From NCBI RefSeq assembly GCF_002564005.1, contig NZ_PDJG01000001.1:1984001-2048000 (forward strand): a DNA stretch of 64,000 nucleotides. The letters run 5' to 3'. Of this stretch, positions 36,849 to 45,577 are shown piece by piece. Source of the DNA: Sanguibacter antarcticus (GTDB lineage: Bacteria; Actinomycetota; Actinomycetes; Actinomycetales; Cellulomonadaceae). Within the stretch, counting starts at the first letter, position 1, and the number at the start of each line of letters is the position of its first letter. The notes under the pieces were generated by a model. That model saw only the letters and a program-made list of their open reading frames with translations. It did no database searches and was not told the DNA's origin. The position numbers were made by a program, and so were the translations under genes.

Positions 36849-37874
36849 ATGAGTGAGCCGTCCGACGCACGCGTAGCCGTCTACATCGACTTCGACAACA
36901 TCATCATCTCCCGCTACGACCAGATCCACGGTCGCGGTTCCTTCCACAAGCACAAGGCGAAGAACCTCGTCGTGCAGCCTCCGGACACGGCTGCCGACGT
37001 GCGGCACCGCCTCCTCGAGGCGACGGTCGACATCGATGCTGTCCTCGACTTCGCCTCGTCGCTCGGCACCGTCGCGATCAGCCGCGCCTATGCCGACTGG
37101 TCGGTCCCCGTCAACGCGAGCTACCGCTCTCAGCTCGTCGACCGCGCCGTCGACCTCACCCAGCTGTTCCCGACCGTCGCGTCGATGAAGAACGGCGCGG
37201 ACATCCGGCTCGCGATCGACGTGATCGAAGACCTCTTCCGGGTCCCGGACCTCACGCACGTCGTCATCGTGGCAGGCGACTCCGACTACATCGCGCTCGC
37301 GCAGCGCAGCAAGCGGCTCGGACGCTACGTCGTCGGCATCGGCGTCGCGGGTGCGACGAGCGCATCCCTCGCCGCTGCCTGCGACGAGTTCATGGACTAC
37401 GACGCGCTGCCGGGGACAGCCGAGGACTCGCTCGTCGAGGAGCCGCCGGCACCGGTCGTGGAGCGTGCCCCCAAGACCCGCACCCGAGCGGCTCGGACCA
37501 CCGAGGACAAGGCCGCGTCGAACGATGCTCCTGAGCCCGCAGCCCCGTCGCGCGCACCGGAGCAGACCGGCACGACCGAGGCACCGGCCGCGTCCCAGGG
37601 CGAGACGACGGACTCCGGCGTCCCGATCCCGAAGCGTGGACCGAGCGGGCTGCTCGTCCGCGCGCTGCGCCTCGGGCACGCCAAGGACGACGCGGAGTGG
37701 CTGGGCACGGGCGCGGTGAAGAACCACATGCTCCGGATGGACCCCACCTTCAACGAGAAGGCGCTCGGCTACCGGACCTTCACCGAGTTCCTGCGGTCCA
37801 GAGGCTCGTTCGTCGAGGTCGACGAGACGGGGACAGCCCGCAAGGTCAAGCTGCGCGCGGCCTTCCACCCCTAG
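36849..37874 (+). CDS. NYN-domain ribonuclease-like protein with C-terminal LOTUS/OST-HTH domain
   Basis: The 341-residue protein begins with a NYN (PIN-like) nuclease domain with acidic residues in YIDFDN, GADIRLAIDV and AGDSDY. A Pro/Ala/Thr-rich linker (about 185-255) is followed by a LOTUS/OST-HTH domain (GPSGLLVRALRLGH, RMDPTFNEKALGYRTFTEF). NYN plus LOTUS is the arrangement of MARF1-type RNA regulators, where LOTUS binds RNA (G-rich or G4) and NYN cleaves. The bacterial targets are unknown. AGGA precedes the ATG. It is divergent from the DUF1684 gene. Confidence 0.85.
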   Translation: MSEPSDARVAVYIDFDNIIISRYDQIHGRGSFHKHKAKNLVVQPPDTAADVRHRLLEATVDIDAVLDFASSLGTVAISRAYADWSVPVNASYRSQLVDRAVDLTQLFPTVASMKNGADIRLAIDVIEDLFRVPDLTHVVIVAGDSDYIALAQRSKRLGRYVVGIGVAGATSASLAAACDEFMDYDALPGTAEDSLVEEPPAPVVERAPKTRTRAARTTEDKAASNDAPEPAAPSRAPEQTGTTEAPAASQGETTDSGVPIPKRGPSGLLVRALRLGHAKDDAEWLGTGAVKNHMLRMDPTFNEKALGYRTFTEFLRSRGSFVEVDETGTARKVKLRAAFHP

Positions 37875-37943
37875 CCCGACGCACCGTCGGCAGGCCCCGG
37901 GGGTCGCGGGTCGCGGTCGAGGCAACCGTGAAAGGATCACGGC

Positions 37944-39209
37944 ATGGATTCCTCCGCGCTCGCGAAGCTGCTCGACCCGGACGGTTGGGCGCTGCTCAAC
38001 GCGATGCCGCCGTATGACGAGAAGCTGGCGATGGTGCTCTCCGAGCGGCTGCGCGCGAAGGGCCTCGACCCTGAGCTGGTGGCGCTCGTCCTCACGCAGT
38101 CTCGGTTGCGCGGCAAGGCGCACAGCAAGTTCGGCGAGTTCGCGGACGGGATGCTCTTCACGCCGGCGGGGCTCGAGCAGGCGACCCGGCTCGTCGTGGC
38201 TGCGCGGCACGCTCAACGGTACGTCGCTGCGGGGATCGAGCAGGTCGTCGACCTCACGAGCGGCGTCGGTGCAGACGCCATGGCTTTTGCCGGCATGGGC
38301 CTCAAGGTCCTCGCGACCGAGATCGACGAGGTCACCGCGGCGATCGCGACGGTGAACCTGCGTGCGTTCCCCGAGGCTGTCGTCCGGTACGGCGACGGCC
38401 TCGGGCTCGACCTCGTCGCCGAGGGGCTCGCTGGCCCGACAACCGGGATCTACGCAGACCCCGCACGCCGGACCCGGTCGGGCAAGCGGATCTTCGACCC
38501 CAAGGCGTACGCGCCCGCGCTCGACGACGTGTGGGCGCTGCGCGCCGTGGTCCCCGCGGTCGGCATCAAGGTGGGCCCGGGGATCCCCCACGAGGGCCTC
38601 CCCGAGGACTGCGAGGCGCAGTGGGTCTCCGTCGACGGCGACGTCGTCGAGGCCGGGCTGTGGTTCGGCCCGTTGGCCCCGGACGGCCACGGGCGCACCG
38701 CGCTCCTCCTGCGCACCACCGGTGGGCGCTCCGACGCGCGGACCTTCCGCAGCGACCGCGCGCCCGGCGCCACGGAGGGCCTGCCTCCGGAGTGTGTCGA
38801 CGGTGTCGCGGGGGTCGGTGGGTATCTCTACGAACCGGACGGCGCGGTCATCCGGGCAGGCCTCGTCGCCGACGCCTCACGCGTCCTCGGCGGGCGGCTC
38901 CTCGACCGCACGATCGCCTACGTGACGACCGACACGCCACACGCCGAGACGCACGACGTGCCGCTGGCCACCGGGTACCGCATCCTGGACGTCATGCCCT
39001 TCAGTCTCAAGCGCCTGCGCACCTACCTCCGCGAGCGGGACATCGGCCGGCTGACCATCAAGAAGCGTGGCACCGCCGTCACACCCGAGCACCTGCGAGG
39101 CCAGCTCGGCCTCAAAGGCACGCAAGAGGCGACGATCGTGCTGACGCGGGTCGCCGGCTCCCAGCAGATCCTCGTGGTCGAGCCCCTCGACCGTCCCGGG
39201 AGAGAGTGA
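37944..39209 (+). CDS. class I SAM-dependent methyltransferase with THUMP-like domain
   Basis: The 421-residue protein has a Rossmann methyltransferase core (VVDLTSGVGADAMAFAG, VLATEIDE, IYADPARRTRSGKR) and a C-terminal THUMP-like domain (VMPFSLKRLRTYLRERDIG, LTIKKRGTAVTPEHLRGQL). THUMP domains bind tRNA, so an RNA methyltransferase is likely, but the target nucleoside is unknown. AAAGGA precedes the ATG. A gap of only two bases separates its stop from the next start. Confidence 0.88.
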   Translation: MDSSALAKLLDPDGWALLNAMPPYDEKLAMVLSERLRAKGLDPELVALVLTQSRLRGKAHSKFGEFADGMLFTPAGLEQATRLVVAARHAQRYVAAGIEQVVDLTSGVGADAMAFAGMGLKVLATEIDEVTAAIATVNLRAFPEAVVRYGDGLGLDLVAEGLAGPTTGIYADPARRTRSGKRIFDPKAYAPALDDVWALRAVVPAVGIKVGPGIPHEGLPEDCEAQWVSVDGDVVEAGLWFGPLAPDGHGRTALLLRTTGGRSDARTFRSDRAPGATEGLPPECVDGVAGVGGYLYEPDGAVIRAGLVADASRVLGGRLLDRTIAYVTTDTPHAETHDVPLATGYRILDVMPFSLKRLRTYLRERDIGRLTIKKRGTAVTPEHLRGQLGLKGTQEATIVLTRVAGSQQILVVEPLDRPGRE

Positions 39210-39211
39210 CG

Positions 39212-40348
39212 ATGCACCTGCCCTTCGCGCACTCCGAACGATCGTCCGTCGGCATCGAGTGGGAGCTCGCGCTGGTCGACAAGGACTCGGGCGACCTGCG
39301 CCAGGTCGCGCAGACGATCCTCGACGCCGTCGCGCCCGCCGACGGGTCCCAGCACCCGCACATCCGTCAGGAGCTCCTCCTCAACACCGTCGAGGTCGTC
39401 TCGGGCGTGTGCCGCACGGTCCGCGAGGCGGGAGACGACCTCGAGCGCAGCATCGAGGAGATCCGCACGCTCACCGACCCGCTGCGGGTCGAGCTCATGT
39501 CCTCGGGCACGCACCCGTTCGCCCGGTGGACGCAGCAGAAGGTCACCGACAAGCAGCGCTATGCCACCCTCATCGACCGGACGCAGTGGTGGGGCCGGCA
39601 GATGCTCATCTACGGCGTCCACGTCCACGTCGGCATCGAGGATCGCGCCAAGGTCCTGCCGATCTCTCGCGCGATGCTCACGTACTTCGGTCAGCTGCAG
39701 TCCTTGTCCGCGTCAAGCCCGTTCTGGGGCGGCAAAGACACGGGGTACGCGTCCAACCGGGCGCTCATGTTCCAGCAGCTGCCGACCGCAGGCCTCGGGT
39801 TCCAGTTCGAGGAGTGGGACCAGCTCGAGGCGTACGTCGCTGACATGCTCCACACCGGTGTGATCGACCAGTTCGACGAGGTGCGGTGGGACCTGCGGCC
39901 GTCGCCGCGGTTCGGCACGCTGGAGACCAGGATCTGCGACGGCGCATCGAATATCACCGAGGTTCTCGCCCTGGCTGCGCTCAACCACTGCCTCGTGGAG
40001 CACCTGTCCACGATGCTCGACGAGGGCAAGGAGCTCCCGTCGATCCCTCCGTGGTTCGCCCAGGAGAACAAGTGGCGCTCCGCGCGGTACGGGATGGATG
40101 CCATCCTCATCCTCGACCGAGCAGGGAACGAGGAGCTCGTCACCGACTCCATCACGCAGTTGCTGACGGAGCTGGAGCCGGTCGCCGCTCGCCTCGGGTG
40201 CCTCGAGGAGCTCGACAGCGTGCGCACGATCATGCGGCGCGGCGCGGGCTACCAGCGTCAGCGCGCCGTCGCCCGACGCAACGGCGGCGAGCTCGGTGCG
40301 GTCGTCGCCTCGTTGGTCGCGGAGATGCGGGCGGGCAAGCCGCTCTAG
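39212..40348 (+). CDS. YbdK-type carboxylate-amine ligase (glutamate-cysteine ligase family 2)
   Basis: The 378-residue protein has GIEWELALVD, LLLNTVEVVSGVC, SSGTHPFARW, GVHVHVGIED and DLRPSPRFGTLETRICDG, the hallmarks of the GCS2/YbdK family. These enzymes ligate glutamate or related carboxylates to amines, and weak gamma-glutamylcysteine synthesis is known for YbdK. Actinobacteria make mycothiol rather than glutathione, so the physiological product is uncertain. It is tightly coupled to the upstream methyltransferase gene. A longer frame to 38531 crosses that gene and is rejected. Confidence 0.88.
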   Translation: MHLPFAHSERSSVGIEWELALVDKDSGDLRQVAQTILDAVAPADGSQHPHIRQELLLNTVEVVSGVCRTVREAGDDLERSIEEIRTLTDPLRVELMSSGTHPFARWTQQKVTDKQRYATLIDRTQWWGRQMLIYGVHVHVGIEDRAKVLPISRAMLTYFGQLQSLSASSPFWGGKDTGYASNRALMFQQLPTAGLGFQFEEWDQLEAYVADMLHTGVIDQFDEVRWDLRPSPRFGTLETRICDGASNITEVLALAALNHCLVEHLSTMLDEGKELPSIPPWFAQENKWRSARYGMDAILILDRAGNEELVTDSITQLLTELEPVAARLGCLEELDSVRTIMRRGAGYQRQRAVARRNGGELGAVVASLVAEMRAGKPL

Positions 40349-40405
40349 GCTGCGCGGGCTCGGGGCGCGCCTGCATGCGTCGCCGCTCTCTACGCACTAC
40401 TACTT

Positions 40406-40432
40406 GGCTATACCTACTACCAGGTATAGCCT
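40406..40432 (+). promoter_or_regulatory. padR promoter with 10-bp inverted-repeat operator
   Basis: GGCTATACCT (40406-40415) and AGGTATAGCC (40422-40431) are perfect inverted repeats around a 6-bp spacer. The right arm overlaps the -10 hexamer TAGCCT (40427-40432), which ends 7 nt before the GTG start of padR. This is the expected position for PadR autorepression. The mRNA would be leaderless. Confidence 0.75.
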
Positions 40433-40439
40433 GTGTCCT

Positions 40440-40799
40440 GTGAACGAGATCGCACGTGACCCCCAGCTGCTCAAGGGCATCCTTCCGACCCTGGTCCTCG
40501 CTGCGCTCACCCGCCACGAGTCGTACGGGTACGAGCTCGTCACGCGGCTGCAGGACGCGGGGCTCACCGAGATCGCACCAGGAACCGTCTACCCGGTGCT
40601 CGCCCGGCTCGAACGGGACGGCGACCTCGAGGCACGCCTCGTCGCCTCGCCGTCCGGTCCGGCACGCAAGTACTACAGCCCCACGCCCGCAGGCCGCACA
40701 CGTCTCGCCGAGGGCACCCTCGCCTGGGATGCGCTCGCCCGCGTCGTGCAGACGATGACATCAGCCACCGACCCGACCACCGACGGAGACGACAGATGA
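40440..40799 (+). CDS. PadR-family transcriptional regulator
   Basis: The 119-residue protein is a short PadR (winged helix ILPTLVLAALTRHESYGYELVTRLQDAG, TVYPVLARLERDGDL, YYSPTPAGRTRLA, plus a brief dimerisation helix). The start is GTG 40440, directly behind a -10 hexamer and a strong inverted repeat. The stop overlaps the membrane-protein gene (ATGA), which is a typical PadR-partner arrangement for cell-envelope or resistance responses. Confidence 0.93.
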   Translation: MNEIARDPQLLKGILPTLVLAALTRHESYGYELVTRLQDAGLTEIAPGTVYPVLARLERDGDLEARLVASPSGPARKYYSPTPAGRTRLAEGTLAWDALARVVQTMTSATDPTTDGDDR

Positions 40800-41320
40800 C
40801 CACCTCCCCCGACCGCACGCGTGCATCGGACGTCCTGCGCCGGGAGGCGTGTCTGGCGCACCTCTCGCTCTTTATGGACGACCTGCCACGCGCCCGACGC
40901 CGGTCGATCTACCGGGACCTGCGGGCAGAGCTCACCGCCGCCGCGCGCGAGGACGGCATGACCCGAGCAGTCCGGGACCTGGGCCCGGTCGCCGTCCTCG
41001 CCCACGGGTTCCGCGAGGCCGAGGGACGGCCCTTGCCGCACTGGATGCACGGCGCGATCGCGGCGAGCGTCCTGGCGGTCACCTGGGTCCTCACCACGCT
41101 GACCTACATGCTCGGCATCCTCGACGCGTCGTGGTCCGCAGCGGCAGACCCCGCGACGCCCGTGACGACCGGCTCGTACCTGTGGAACGACTTCACGGTC
41201 CGCACGTCCGGCGACGCTCTCTCCGTCGAGAGCAACGGCCTCGGCTTCCTCGTGATGCTCGTGGCCTGCTGGGTCGTCGCGTTCGTCGTCGCGCGCGGGT
41301 GGCGCGCCTGGACCCGCTAG
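40796..41320 (+). CDS. membrane protein with HAAS-like N-terminal domain, PadR partner
   Basis: The 174-residue protein has an N-terminal helical domain (LSLFMDDLPRARRRSIYRDLRAEL, the pattern of HAAS/DUF1700 proteins coupled to PadR). Two membrane helices follow (about 85-107 and 147-167) with an external loop between. Such proteins sit beside PadR regulators, often with ABC transporters; none follows here. Its stop TAG overlaps the stop of the convergent GH3 gene, both read from the palindrome CTAG. Confidence 0.8.
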   Translation: MTTSPDRTRASDVLRREACLAHLSLFMDDLPRARRRSIYRDLRAELTAAAREDGMTRAVRDLGPVAVLAHGFREAEGRPLPHWMHGAIAASVLAVTWVLTTLTYMLGILDASWSAAADPATPVTTGSYLWNDFTVRTSGDALSVESNGLGFLVMLVACWVVAFVVARGWRAWTR

Positions 41321-43050
41321 CAGCCCGTACCGACCGGGTACGCACCGACTGCGACGGGCAGGTGGCCGAGTGCAGGTTGATGCCCTCGCAGCACGGCGAC
41401 GAGGGTGTCCAGCGTCCCTGCGTCCCTGCCGTAGGCCGCGATCTTCACCGGTGCGTTCGAGGTCTCAAGGACGTATGGCACGTCAAGGGCGACAGCCACG
41501 TCGCCCCCGAGCGCCGTGGTCGTACCGGTGACGAGCCGTACCTCCGAGTCTGCCGCCGCTCCAGGGGCCGCGACGACGAGCCCGCCGCGCTCCGCTGCCG
41601 CCGCAAAGGCCTCCTGAACGGCAGACCCGCCCCCGACGAGCCGGATCCGGTCACCCACGAGCGAACCGGTGCACTGTCCGGTGAGGACCGTCACGGCAGC
41701 GTCGCTCAGGGCACGTGCGGCAGAGCCCGCAGACCCGATCGTCCCCGGCCCGACAGGTGTGGTGTCCTGTGCCCGCGAAGCCAACGTCTCCTGCCAGCGC
41801 ATCATCGTGATGACCCGCCCGGCCGCCTCGTCCAGCCGTGCCCGGGAGAGTGTGCCTGAACCCACCGCGTCGATGATCGCCTGCCGTGCGGCGACCGAGT
41901 CCACCGGGGTGAGCAGCAGGTCAGCCCCCGCTGCCAACGCCTCGACCGAGGCCTGGCCCGGCGCACGGCCAGCAGTGACCCCGCCCATGTCGAGGCCGTC
42001 GGTCACAGCGACACCGGTAAAGCCGAGACTCTCACGCAGATAGGCGTAAGCCGGAGCCGACAACGAGGCCGGCACCCCCGGCTGCCACGCCGTCACAGCG
42101 ATGTGACCCATCATGATCATCGGCGCTCCCGTGTCGACCGCGTCGGCGAACGGGACCAGATCACGTGCCTCGAGCTCCGCCGTCGACGCCCCTTGGACAG
42201 GCAGCTCCGCGTGAGAGTCGACCGTCACGCTGCCGTGCCCAGGAAAGTGCTTGACCGCTGGCAGGATGCCCGCGTCGAGCGAGCCGGCGCTCTCCGCACC
42301 AGCGATGCGCGCGACCGCGTCGGGCGCCGAACCTGCCGATCGGGAACCGATCGTCGGGTCCGCCGGGCCGATCGTCACGTCGGCGACCGGCGCGAAGTTC
42401 ATCGTGAACCCGGCCGCACGGAGCTCCGACGCCCGAGCCTCCGCGGCCTCGCGGACCACCGTCTCGTCGCCCGCAGCACCCGCCGCGGAGAACGACGGAA
42501 ACTGGGTGAAGGGCAGGCCCAGCCGTTGGACGAGGCCGCCTTCCTGGTCGACCGCGACGACGACCGGCCAGGTGCGACCGTCCGCCGCGCCCGCGTCGGC
42601 GAGCTGGGCAGTCGTCGTCCGGACCTGGTCGACCCCTGTCACGTTGTCGCCGAAGAGGATCGCACCAGCGAGCCCGAGATCGGTGATCTGCGACGCGATC
42701 GCCGTCGCGTCAGGCCCCGCATAGCGCGCGACGATGACCGATCCGGCAACCCGTTCGAGCGGCAGCGCCGCGGCGTCCGCGACGCCCTGCGCCAGGTCCG
42801 CTTCGGTAGGTCCCCAGGCCAACCGGGGAGAGGATGCCGAGCCCGGCTCCTCCCCGGACGGTGTGCCCAGCCCTTCGGGAACGTCACCGTAGGGCACTGG
42901 TCGAGAACCGGGCGCAGGCGCCGCACCGACGTCGCCCTGCTCACCCCGTCCCACCACGACGAAGGCGGCGAGCCCGGCGAGAGCCGCCAGCGCGAGCGCG
43001 AGGAACCACGTACGTCGAGTCATCGTTCTGCCGAGAGCCGTCGTCATCAC
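41317..43050 (-). CDS. membrane-anchored GH3 beta-N-acetylhexosaminidase-like protein
   Basis: The 577-residue protein has a signal-anchor (about residues 10-33), then a glycoside hydrolase family 3 barrel. The NagZ-type motif KHFPGHGSVTVDSH holds the acid/base pair region, and GVAVTDGLDMGG carries the nucleophile aspartate. A C-terminal GH3 alpha/beta domain follows (about 430-577). It probably removes terminal N-acetylglucosamine from peptidoglycan fragments outside the membrane. Possible starts are GTG 43050, ATG 43047 and ATG 43023; the last would shorten the cytoplasmic end. Confidence 0.88.
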   Translation of the reverse strand: MMTTALGRTMTRRTWFLALALAALAGLAAFVVVGRGEQGDVGAAPAPGSRPVPYGDVPEGLGTPSGEEPGSASSPRLAWGPTEADLAQGVADAAALPLERVAGSVIVARYAGPDATAIASQITDLGLAGAILFGDNVTGVDQVRTTTAQLADAGAADGRTWPVVVAVDQEGGLVQRLGLPFTQFPSFSAAGAAGDETVVREAAEARASELRAAGFTMNFAPVADVTIGPADPTIGSRSAGSAPDAVARIAGAESAGSLDAGILPAVKHFPGHGSVTVDSHAELPVQGASTAELEARDLVPFADAVDTGAPMIMMGHIAVTAWQPGVPASLSAPAYAYLRESLGFTGVAVTDGLDMGGVTAGRAPGQASVEALAAGADLLLTPVDSVAARQAIIDAVGSGTLSRARLDEAAGRVITMMRWQETLASRAQDTTPVGPGTIGSAGSAARALSDAAVTVLTGQCTGSLVGDRIRLVGGGSAVQEAFAAAAERGGLVVAAPGAAADSEVRLVTGTTTALGGDVAVALDVPYVLETSNAPVKIAAYGRDAGTLDTLVAVLRGHQPALGHLPVAVGAYPVGTGC

Positions 43051-43060
43051 TCGGACGGGC

Positions 43061-44104
43061 TCAGATGCAGACGGTCGTCAGCGGCATGGACGAGTCCACG
43101 GGGATGTCCAGCTGTGACGGCTCGACGCCGGCCCGCACGACGGCGGAGCCGAGCGCCGCGATCATCGCCCCGTTGTCCGTACAGAACCGGATCGGTGGGA
43201 TCCGCAGGGAGATCCCGGCCTCCGCACACCGAGCAGCCGCCATCTCCCGCAGCTGCGAGTTCGCGGAGAAGCCCCCACCGATGACGAGGGTGTCGATGTC
43301 GTGACGCTGGCAGGCGGCGATCGTCTTCGCCGTGAGCACGTCAGCGACCGCAGCAGCGAACGACGCCGAGACGTCGGCTACCGGGATGTCCTCGCCGTTG
43401 TCGGTCCGCGCCTCGACCCACCGGGCGACAGCCGTCTTGAGACCGGAGAACGAGAAGTCGTACATGTGCGCCGCCTGGTCCTTGGCCGCCGTGAGCCCGC
43501 GCGGGAAACGGATCGCGGTCGGGTCACCTTCGCGGGCCAGCCGGTCGATGTGCGGACCACCCGGGTACGGGAGGCCGAGGAGACGACCCACCTTGTCGAA
43601 CGCTTCGCCCGCCGCGTCGTCGAGCGTCGAGCCCAGCTCGTCGACAGCGGTCGCGATGTCGTCGACCAGCAGGAGGGACGAGTGCCCTCCCGAGACCACG
43701 AGAGCCATGAAACGCTCGGGGAACTCGCCGTGCACCAGCTGGTCCACCGCAGCGTGCCCGACGACGTGGTTGACCCCGTAGAGCGGGCGACCGAGCGCGA
43801 GCGCGAGCGCCTTCGCAGCAGCAGCGCCGACGGTCAACGGACCGACCAGCCCCGGGCCCGCCGTGACGGCCACCGCATCGATGTCACCGAGCGACGCCCC
43901 TGCGCTCGCGAGCGCTCGTTCGATCGTCGGGACCATCGCCTCGAGGTGTGCTCGCGACGCGATCTCAGGGATGATCCCGCCGAAGCGGGCGTGCTCGTCG
44001 ACGGAGCTCGCGACCTCGTCGGCGAGCAGCTCGTTGCCACGCACGAGGGCGACCCCCGTCTCGTCGCAGGAGCTCTCGATGCCAAGGACGAGTGGGGCAG
44101 ACAT
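43061..44104 (-). CDS. tsaD: tRNA N6-threonylcarbamoyladenosine synthase subunit TsaD
   Basis: TsaD transfers the threonylcarbamoyl group to A37 of ANN-decoding tRNAs, working with TsaB and TsaE, both encoded nearby. The 347-residue protein has [12 protein letters not shown], the metal-binding histidines in [22 protein letters not shown] and [19 protein letters not shown] hexamer 6 nt before the ATG overlaps the end of the preceding sulfurtransferase gene, so tsaD may have its own leaderless promoter as well as operon transcription. Confidence 0.96.
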   Translation of the reverse strand: MSAPLVLGIESSCDETGVALVRGNELLADEVASSVDEHARFGGIIPEIASRAHLEAMVPTIERALASAGASLGDIDAVAVTAGPGLVGPLTVGAAAAKALALALGRPLYGVNHVVGHAAVDQLVHGEFPERFMALVVSGGHSSLLLVDDIATAVDELGSTLDDAAGEAFDKVGRLLGLPYPGGPHIDRLAREGDPTAIRFPRGLTAAKDQAAHMYDFSFSGLKTAVARWVEARTDNGEDIPVADVSASFAAAVADVLTAKTIAACQRHDIDTLVIGGGFSANSQLREMAAARCAEAGISLRIPPIRFCTDNGAMIAALGSAVVRAGVEPSQLDIPVDSSMPLTTVCI

Positions 44105-44108
44105 GGCT

Positions 44109-45023
44109 CTAGGTTAGGCCACCCGGCTCGCTGCCGGATGCCGCCGGGCGACCGGGATCATTCGCCCACTGCGACCAGGAGCCTGGGTAGAGGGAAGCGT
44201 CGATACCGAGGCTGGCCAGCACCGCGACCTCGTGCGACGCCGTCACACCAGACCCGCAGTACGTGCCGATCCGCGGTGCCGCTCCTGGCTGCGCGGGTGC
44301 GGCGTCCGCATCGGTGATCCCGTGACCGGCGAACGCCTCGAGGAGCTCAGCAGCATCGACGAGCCGCCCGTCCGGACCGAGGCTCGCGACCGTCGGTGCG
44401 CTGAGCGCACCCGGGATGTGGCCTGCGCGAGGGTCGATCGGTTCGACGTCTCCTCGGTAGCGTTCTGCGGCCCGCGCATCGAGCAGGACCCCGGTGCGTG
44501 CGAGGTCGGCGGCAGCGTCCGCGTCGAGCACCGGCAGCTGACCTGCGCGCACCGTGATGTCCCCCTCGGCGACGACGACGTCACGCGACTCCGTCGTCCC
44601 ACCACCGGCTACCCATGCGGCCAGGCCGCCGTCGAGGATGCGCACGTCGTCGTGACCGCCCCACCGGAGCAACCACCAGGCGCGCGCCGCAGACAGCCCG
44701 CCGATCGCGTCGTACACGACGACCGGTACCCGCGAGCGCACGCCCCAGCTGCGGGCCGAGTCCTGCAACGACTCGACAGACGGGAGCGGATGGCGTCCCG
44801 TCGCAGCGGTCGCCGGGCCGGAGAGCTCCGTCTCGAGGTCGACGTAGACGGCTCCGGGAACGTGTGCACCGAGGTACTGCTCGCGTCCGTCGTCCCTGCC
44901 GAGCGCCCAGCGCACGTCGAGGATCGTCACGGGCCGTCCGGAGTCGAGGATCCCGCGCAGCCCCGCGGGGCCGACGAAGACGCGGCTGCGCCGCTCGGAC
45001 AGGTCGGCGAGCCGGTCGTTCAT
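44109..45023 (-). CDS. sulfurtransferase (thiosulfate/3-mercaptopyruvate type)
   Basis: The 304-residue protein has two rhodanese domains. The first is inactive (the active-site position reads [12 protein letters not shown]) and the second carries the active cysteine in YCGSGVTAS, a CGSGVT loop shared by 3-mercaptopyruvate and thiosulfate sulfurtransferases. It lies between rimI and tsaD and overlaps the rimI stop (ATGA). Its presence inside the tsa cluster is unusual; sulfur supply for tRNA or Fe-S metabolism is only an inference. Confidence 0.92.
   Translation of the reverse strand: MNDRLADLSERRSRVFVGPAGLRGILDSGRPVTILDVRWALGRDDGREQYLGAHVPGAVYVDLETELSGPATAATGRHPLPSVESLQDSARSWGVRSRVPVVVYDAIGGLSAARAWWLLRWGGHDDVRILDGGLAAWVAGGGTTESRDVVVAEGDITVRAGQLPVLDADAAADLARTGVLLDARAAERYRGDVEPIDPRAGHIPGALSAPTVASLGPDGRLVDAAELLEAFAGHGITDADAAPAQPGAAPRIGTYCGSGVTASHEVAVLASLGIDASLYPGSWSQWANDPGRPAASGSEPGGLT
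44111..44116 (-). promoter_or_regulatory. leaderless -10 element of tsaD (TAACCT), at the end of the sulfurtransferase gene
   Basis: On the minus strand TAACCT ends 6 nt before the tsaD ATG and overlaps the last codons of the sulfurtransferase gene. Confidence 0.5.
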
Positions 45024-45577
45024 GCGTTCTCAGGCTCTCTGTCGGGGGTGGTGACGTCAGCAGTGGTGGTGGGGGCGCTCTCGTGCCCAGGGTCGGGAGC
45101 TCCTCCCCCGTGCGGAAGGTCGAGGCGCATCGTGTAGGCGTCCACGTCCTCAGGCTGGTAGTAGCGCTTGCGCACGCCCAGCCGCTCGAAGCCGAACTTC
45201 TCGTACATCGCGATCGCCGGGCCGTTGGTCACGGCGACCTCGAGGAGGACACCCTGAGCACCGAGCTCGCGCGAGCGGACTACGAGTGCCTCCAGGAGCC
45301 GGGAGCCGACGCCAGAGCCCTGGGACGCTGTTGAGACGCCGATCGTCATGATCTGGCTCAGCTCTCCGTCGAACCAGAGCCCGGCGTAGCCGACGACGTC
45401 CCCGGCGCCGACGCGGTCCTCAGGTACCGCCTCGGCGGTGATGTACCAGCGTCCGAGCGCACCGAGCTCCTCGGCGAGCATCCCGTACGACCAGGCGCTG
45501 CGACCGAACAGCTCGACCTCGAGCACGGCGACTCGGTCGAGGTCGGCTGCGCGCAGCGGTCGCACGAGGACGGTCAT
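45020..45577 (-). CDS. rimI: ribosomal-protein-alanine N-acetyltransferase RimI
   Basis: The 185-residue GNAT protein starts at MTVLVRPL (ATG 45577), overlapping the tsaB stop. The acetyl-CoA loop is QGSGVGSRLLEAL, and the C-terminal NGPAIAMYEKFGFERLGVRKRYYQP is strongly RimI-like. It acetylates the N-terminus of S18 in E. coli, while actinobacterial forms may be broader. RimI between tsaB and tsaD is a classic gene order. An N-terminal extension to 45691 lies over tsaB and is rejected. A 30-residue acidic tail is extra. Confidence 0.93.
   Translation of the reverse strand: MTVLVRPLRAADLDRVAVLEVELFGRSAWSYGMLAEELGALGRWYITAEAVPEDRVGAGDVVGYAGLWFDGELSQIMTIGVSTASQGSGVGSRLLEALVVRSRELGAQGVLLEVAVTNGPAIAMYEKFGFERLGVRKRYYQPEDVDAYTMRLDLPHGGGAPDPGHESAPTTTADVTTPDREPENA

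Noticed and set aside
35883..38690. A 935-codon minus-strand frame across DUF1684, the NYN gene and the methyltransferase.
   Set aside because: Its composition is low-complexity and it conflicts with three recognisable genes.
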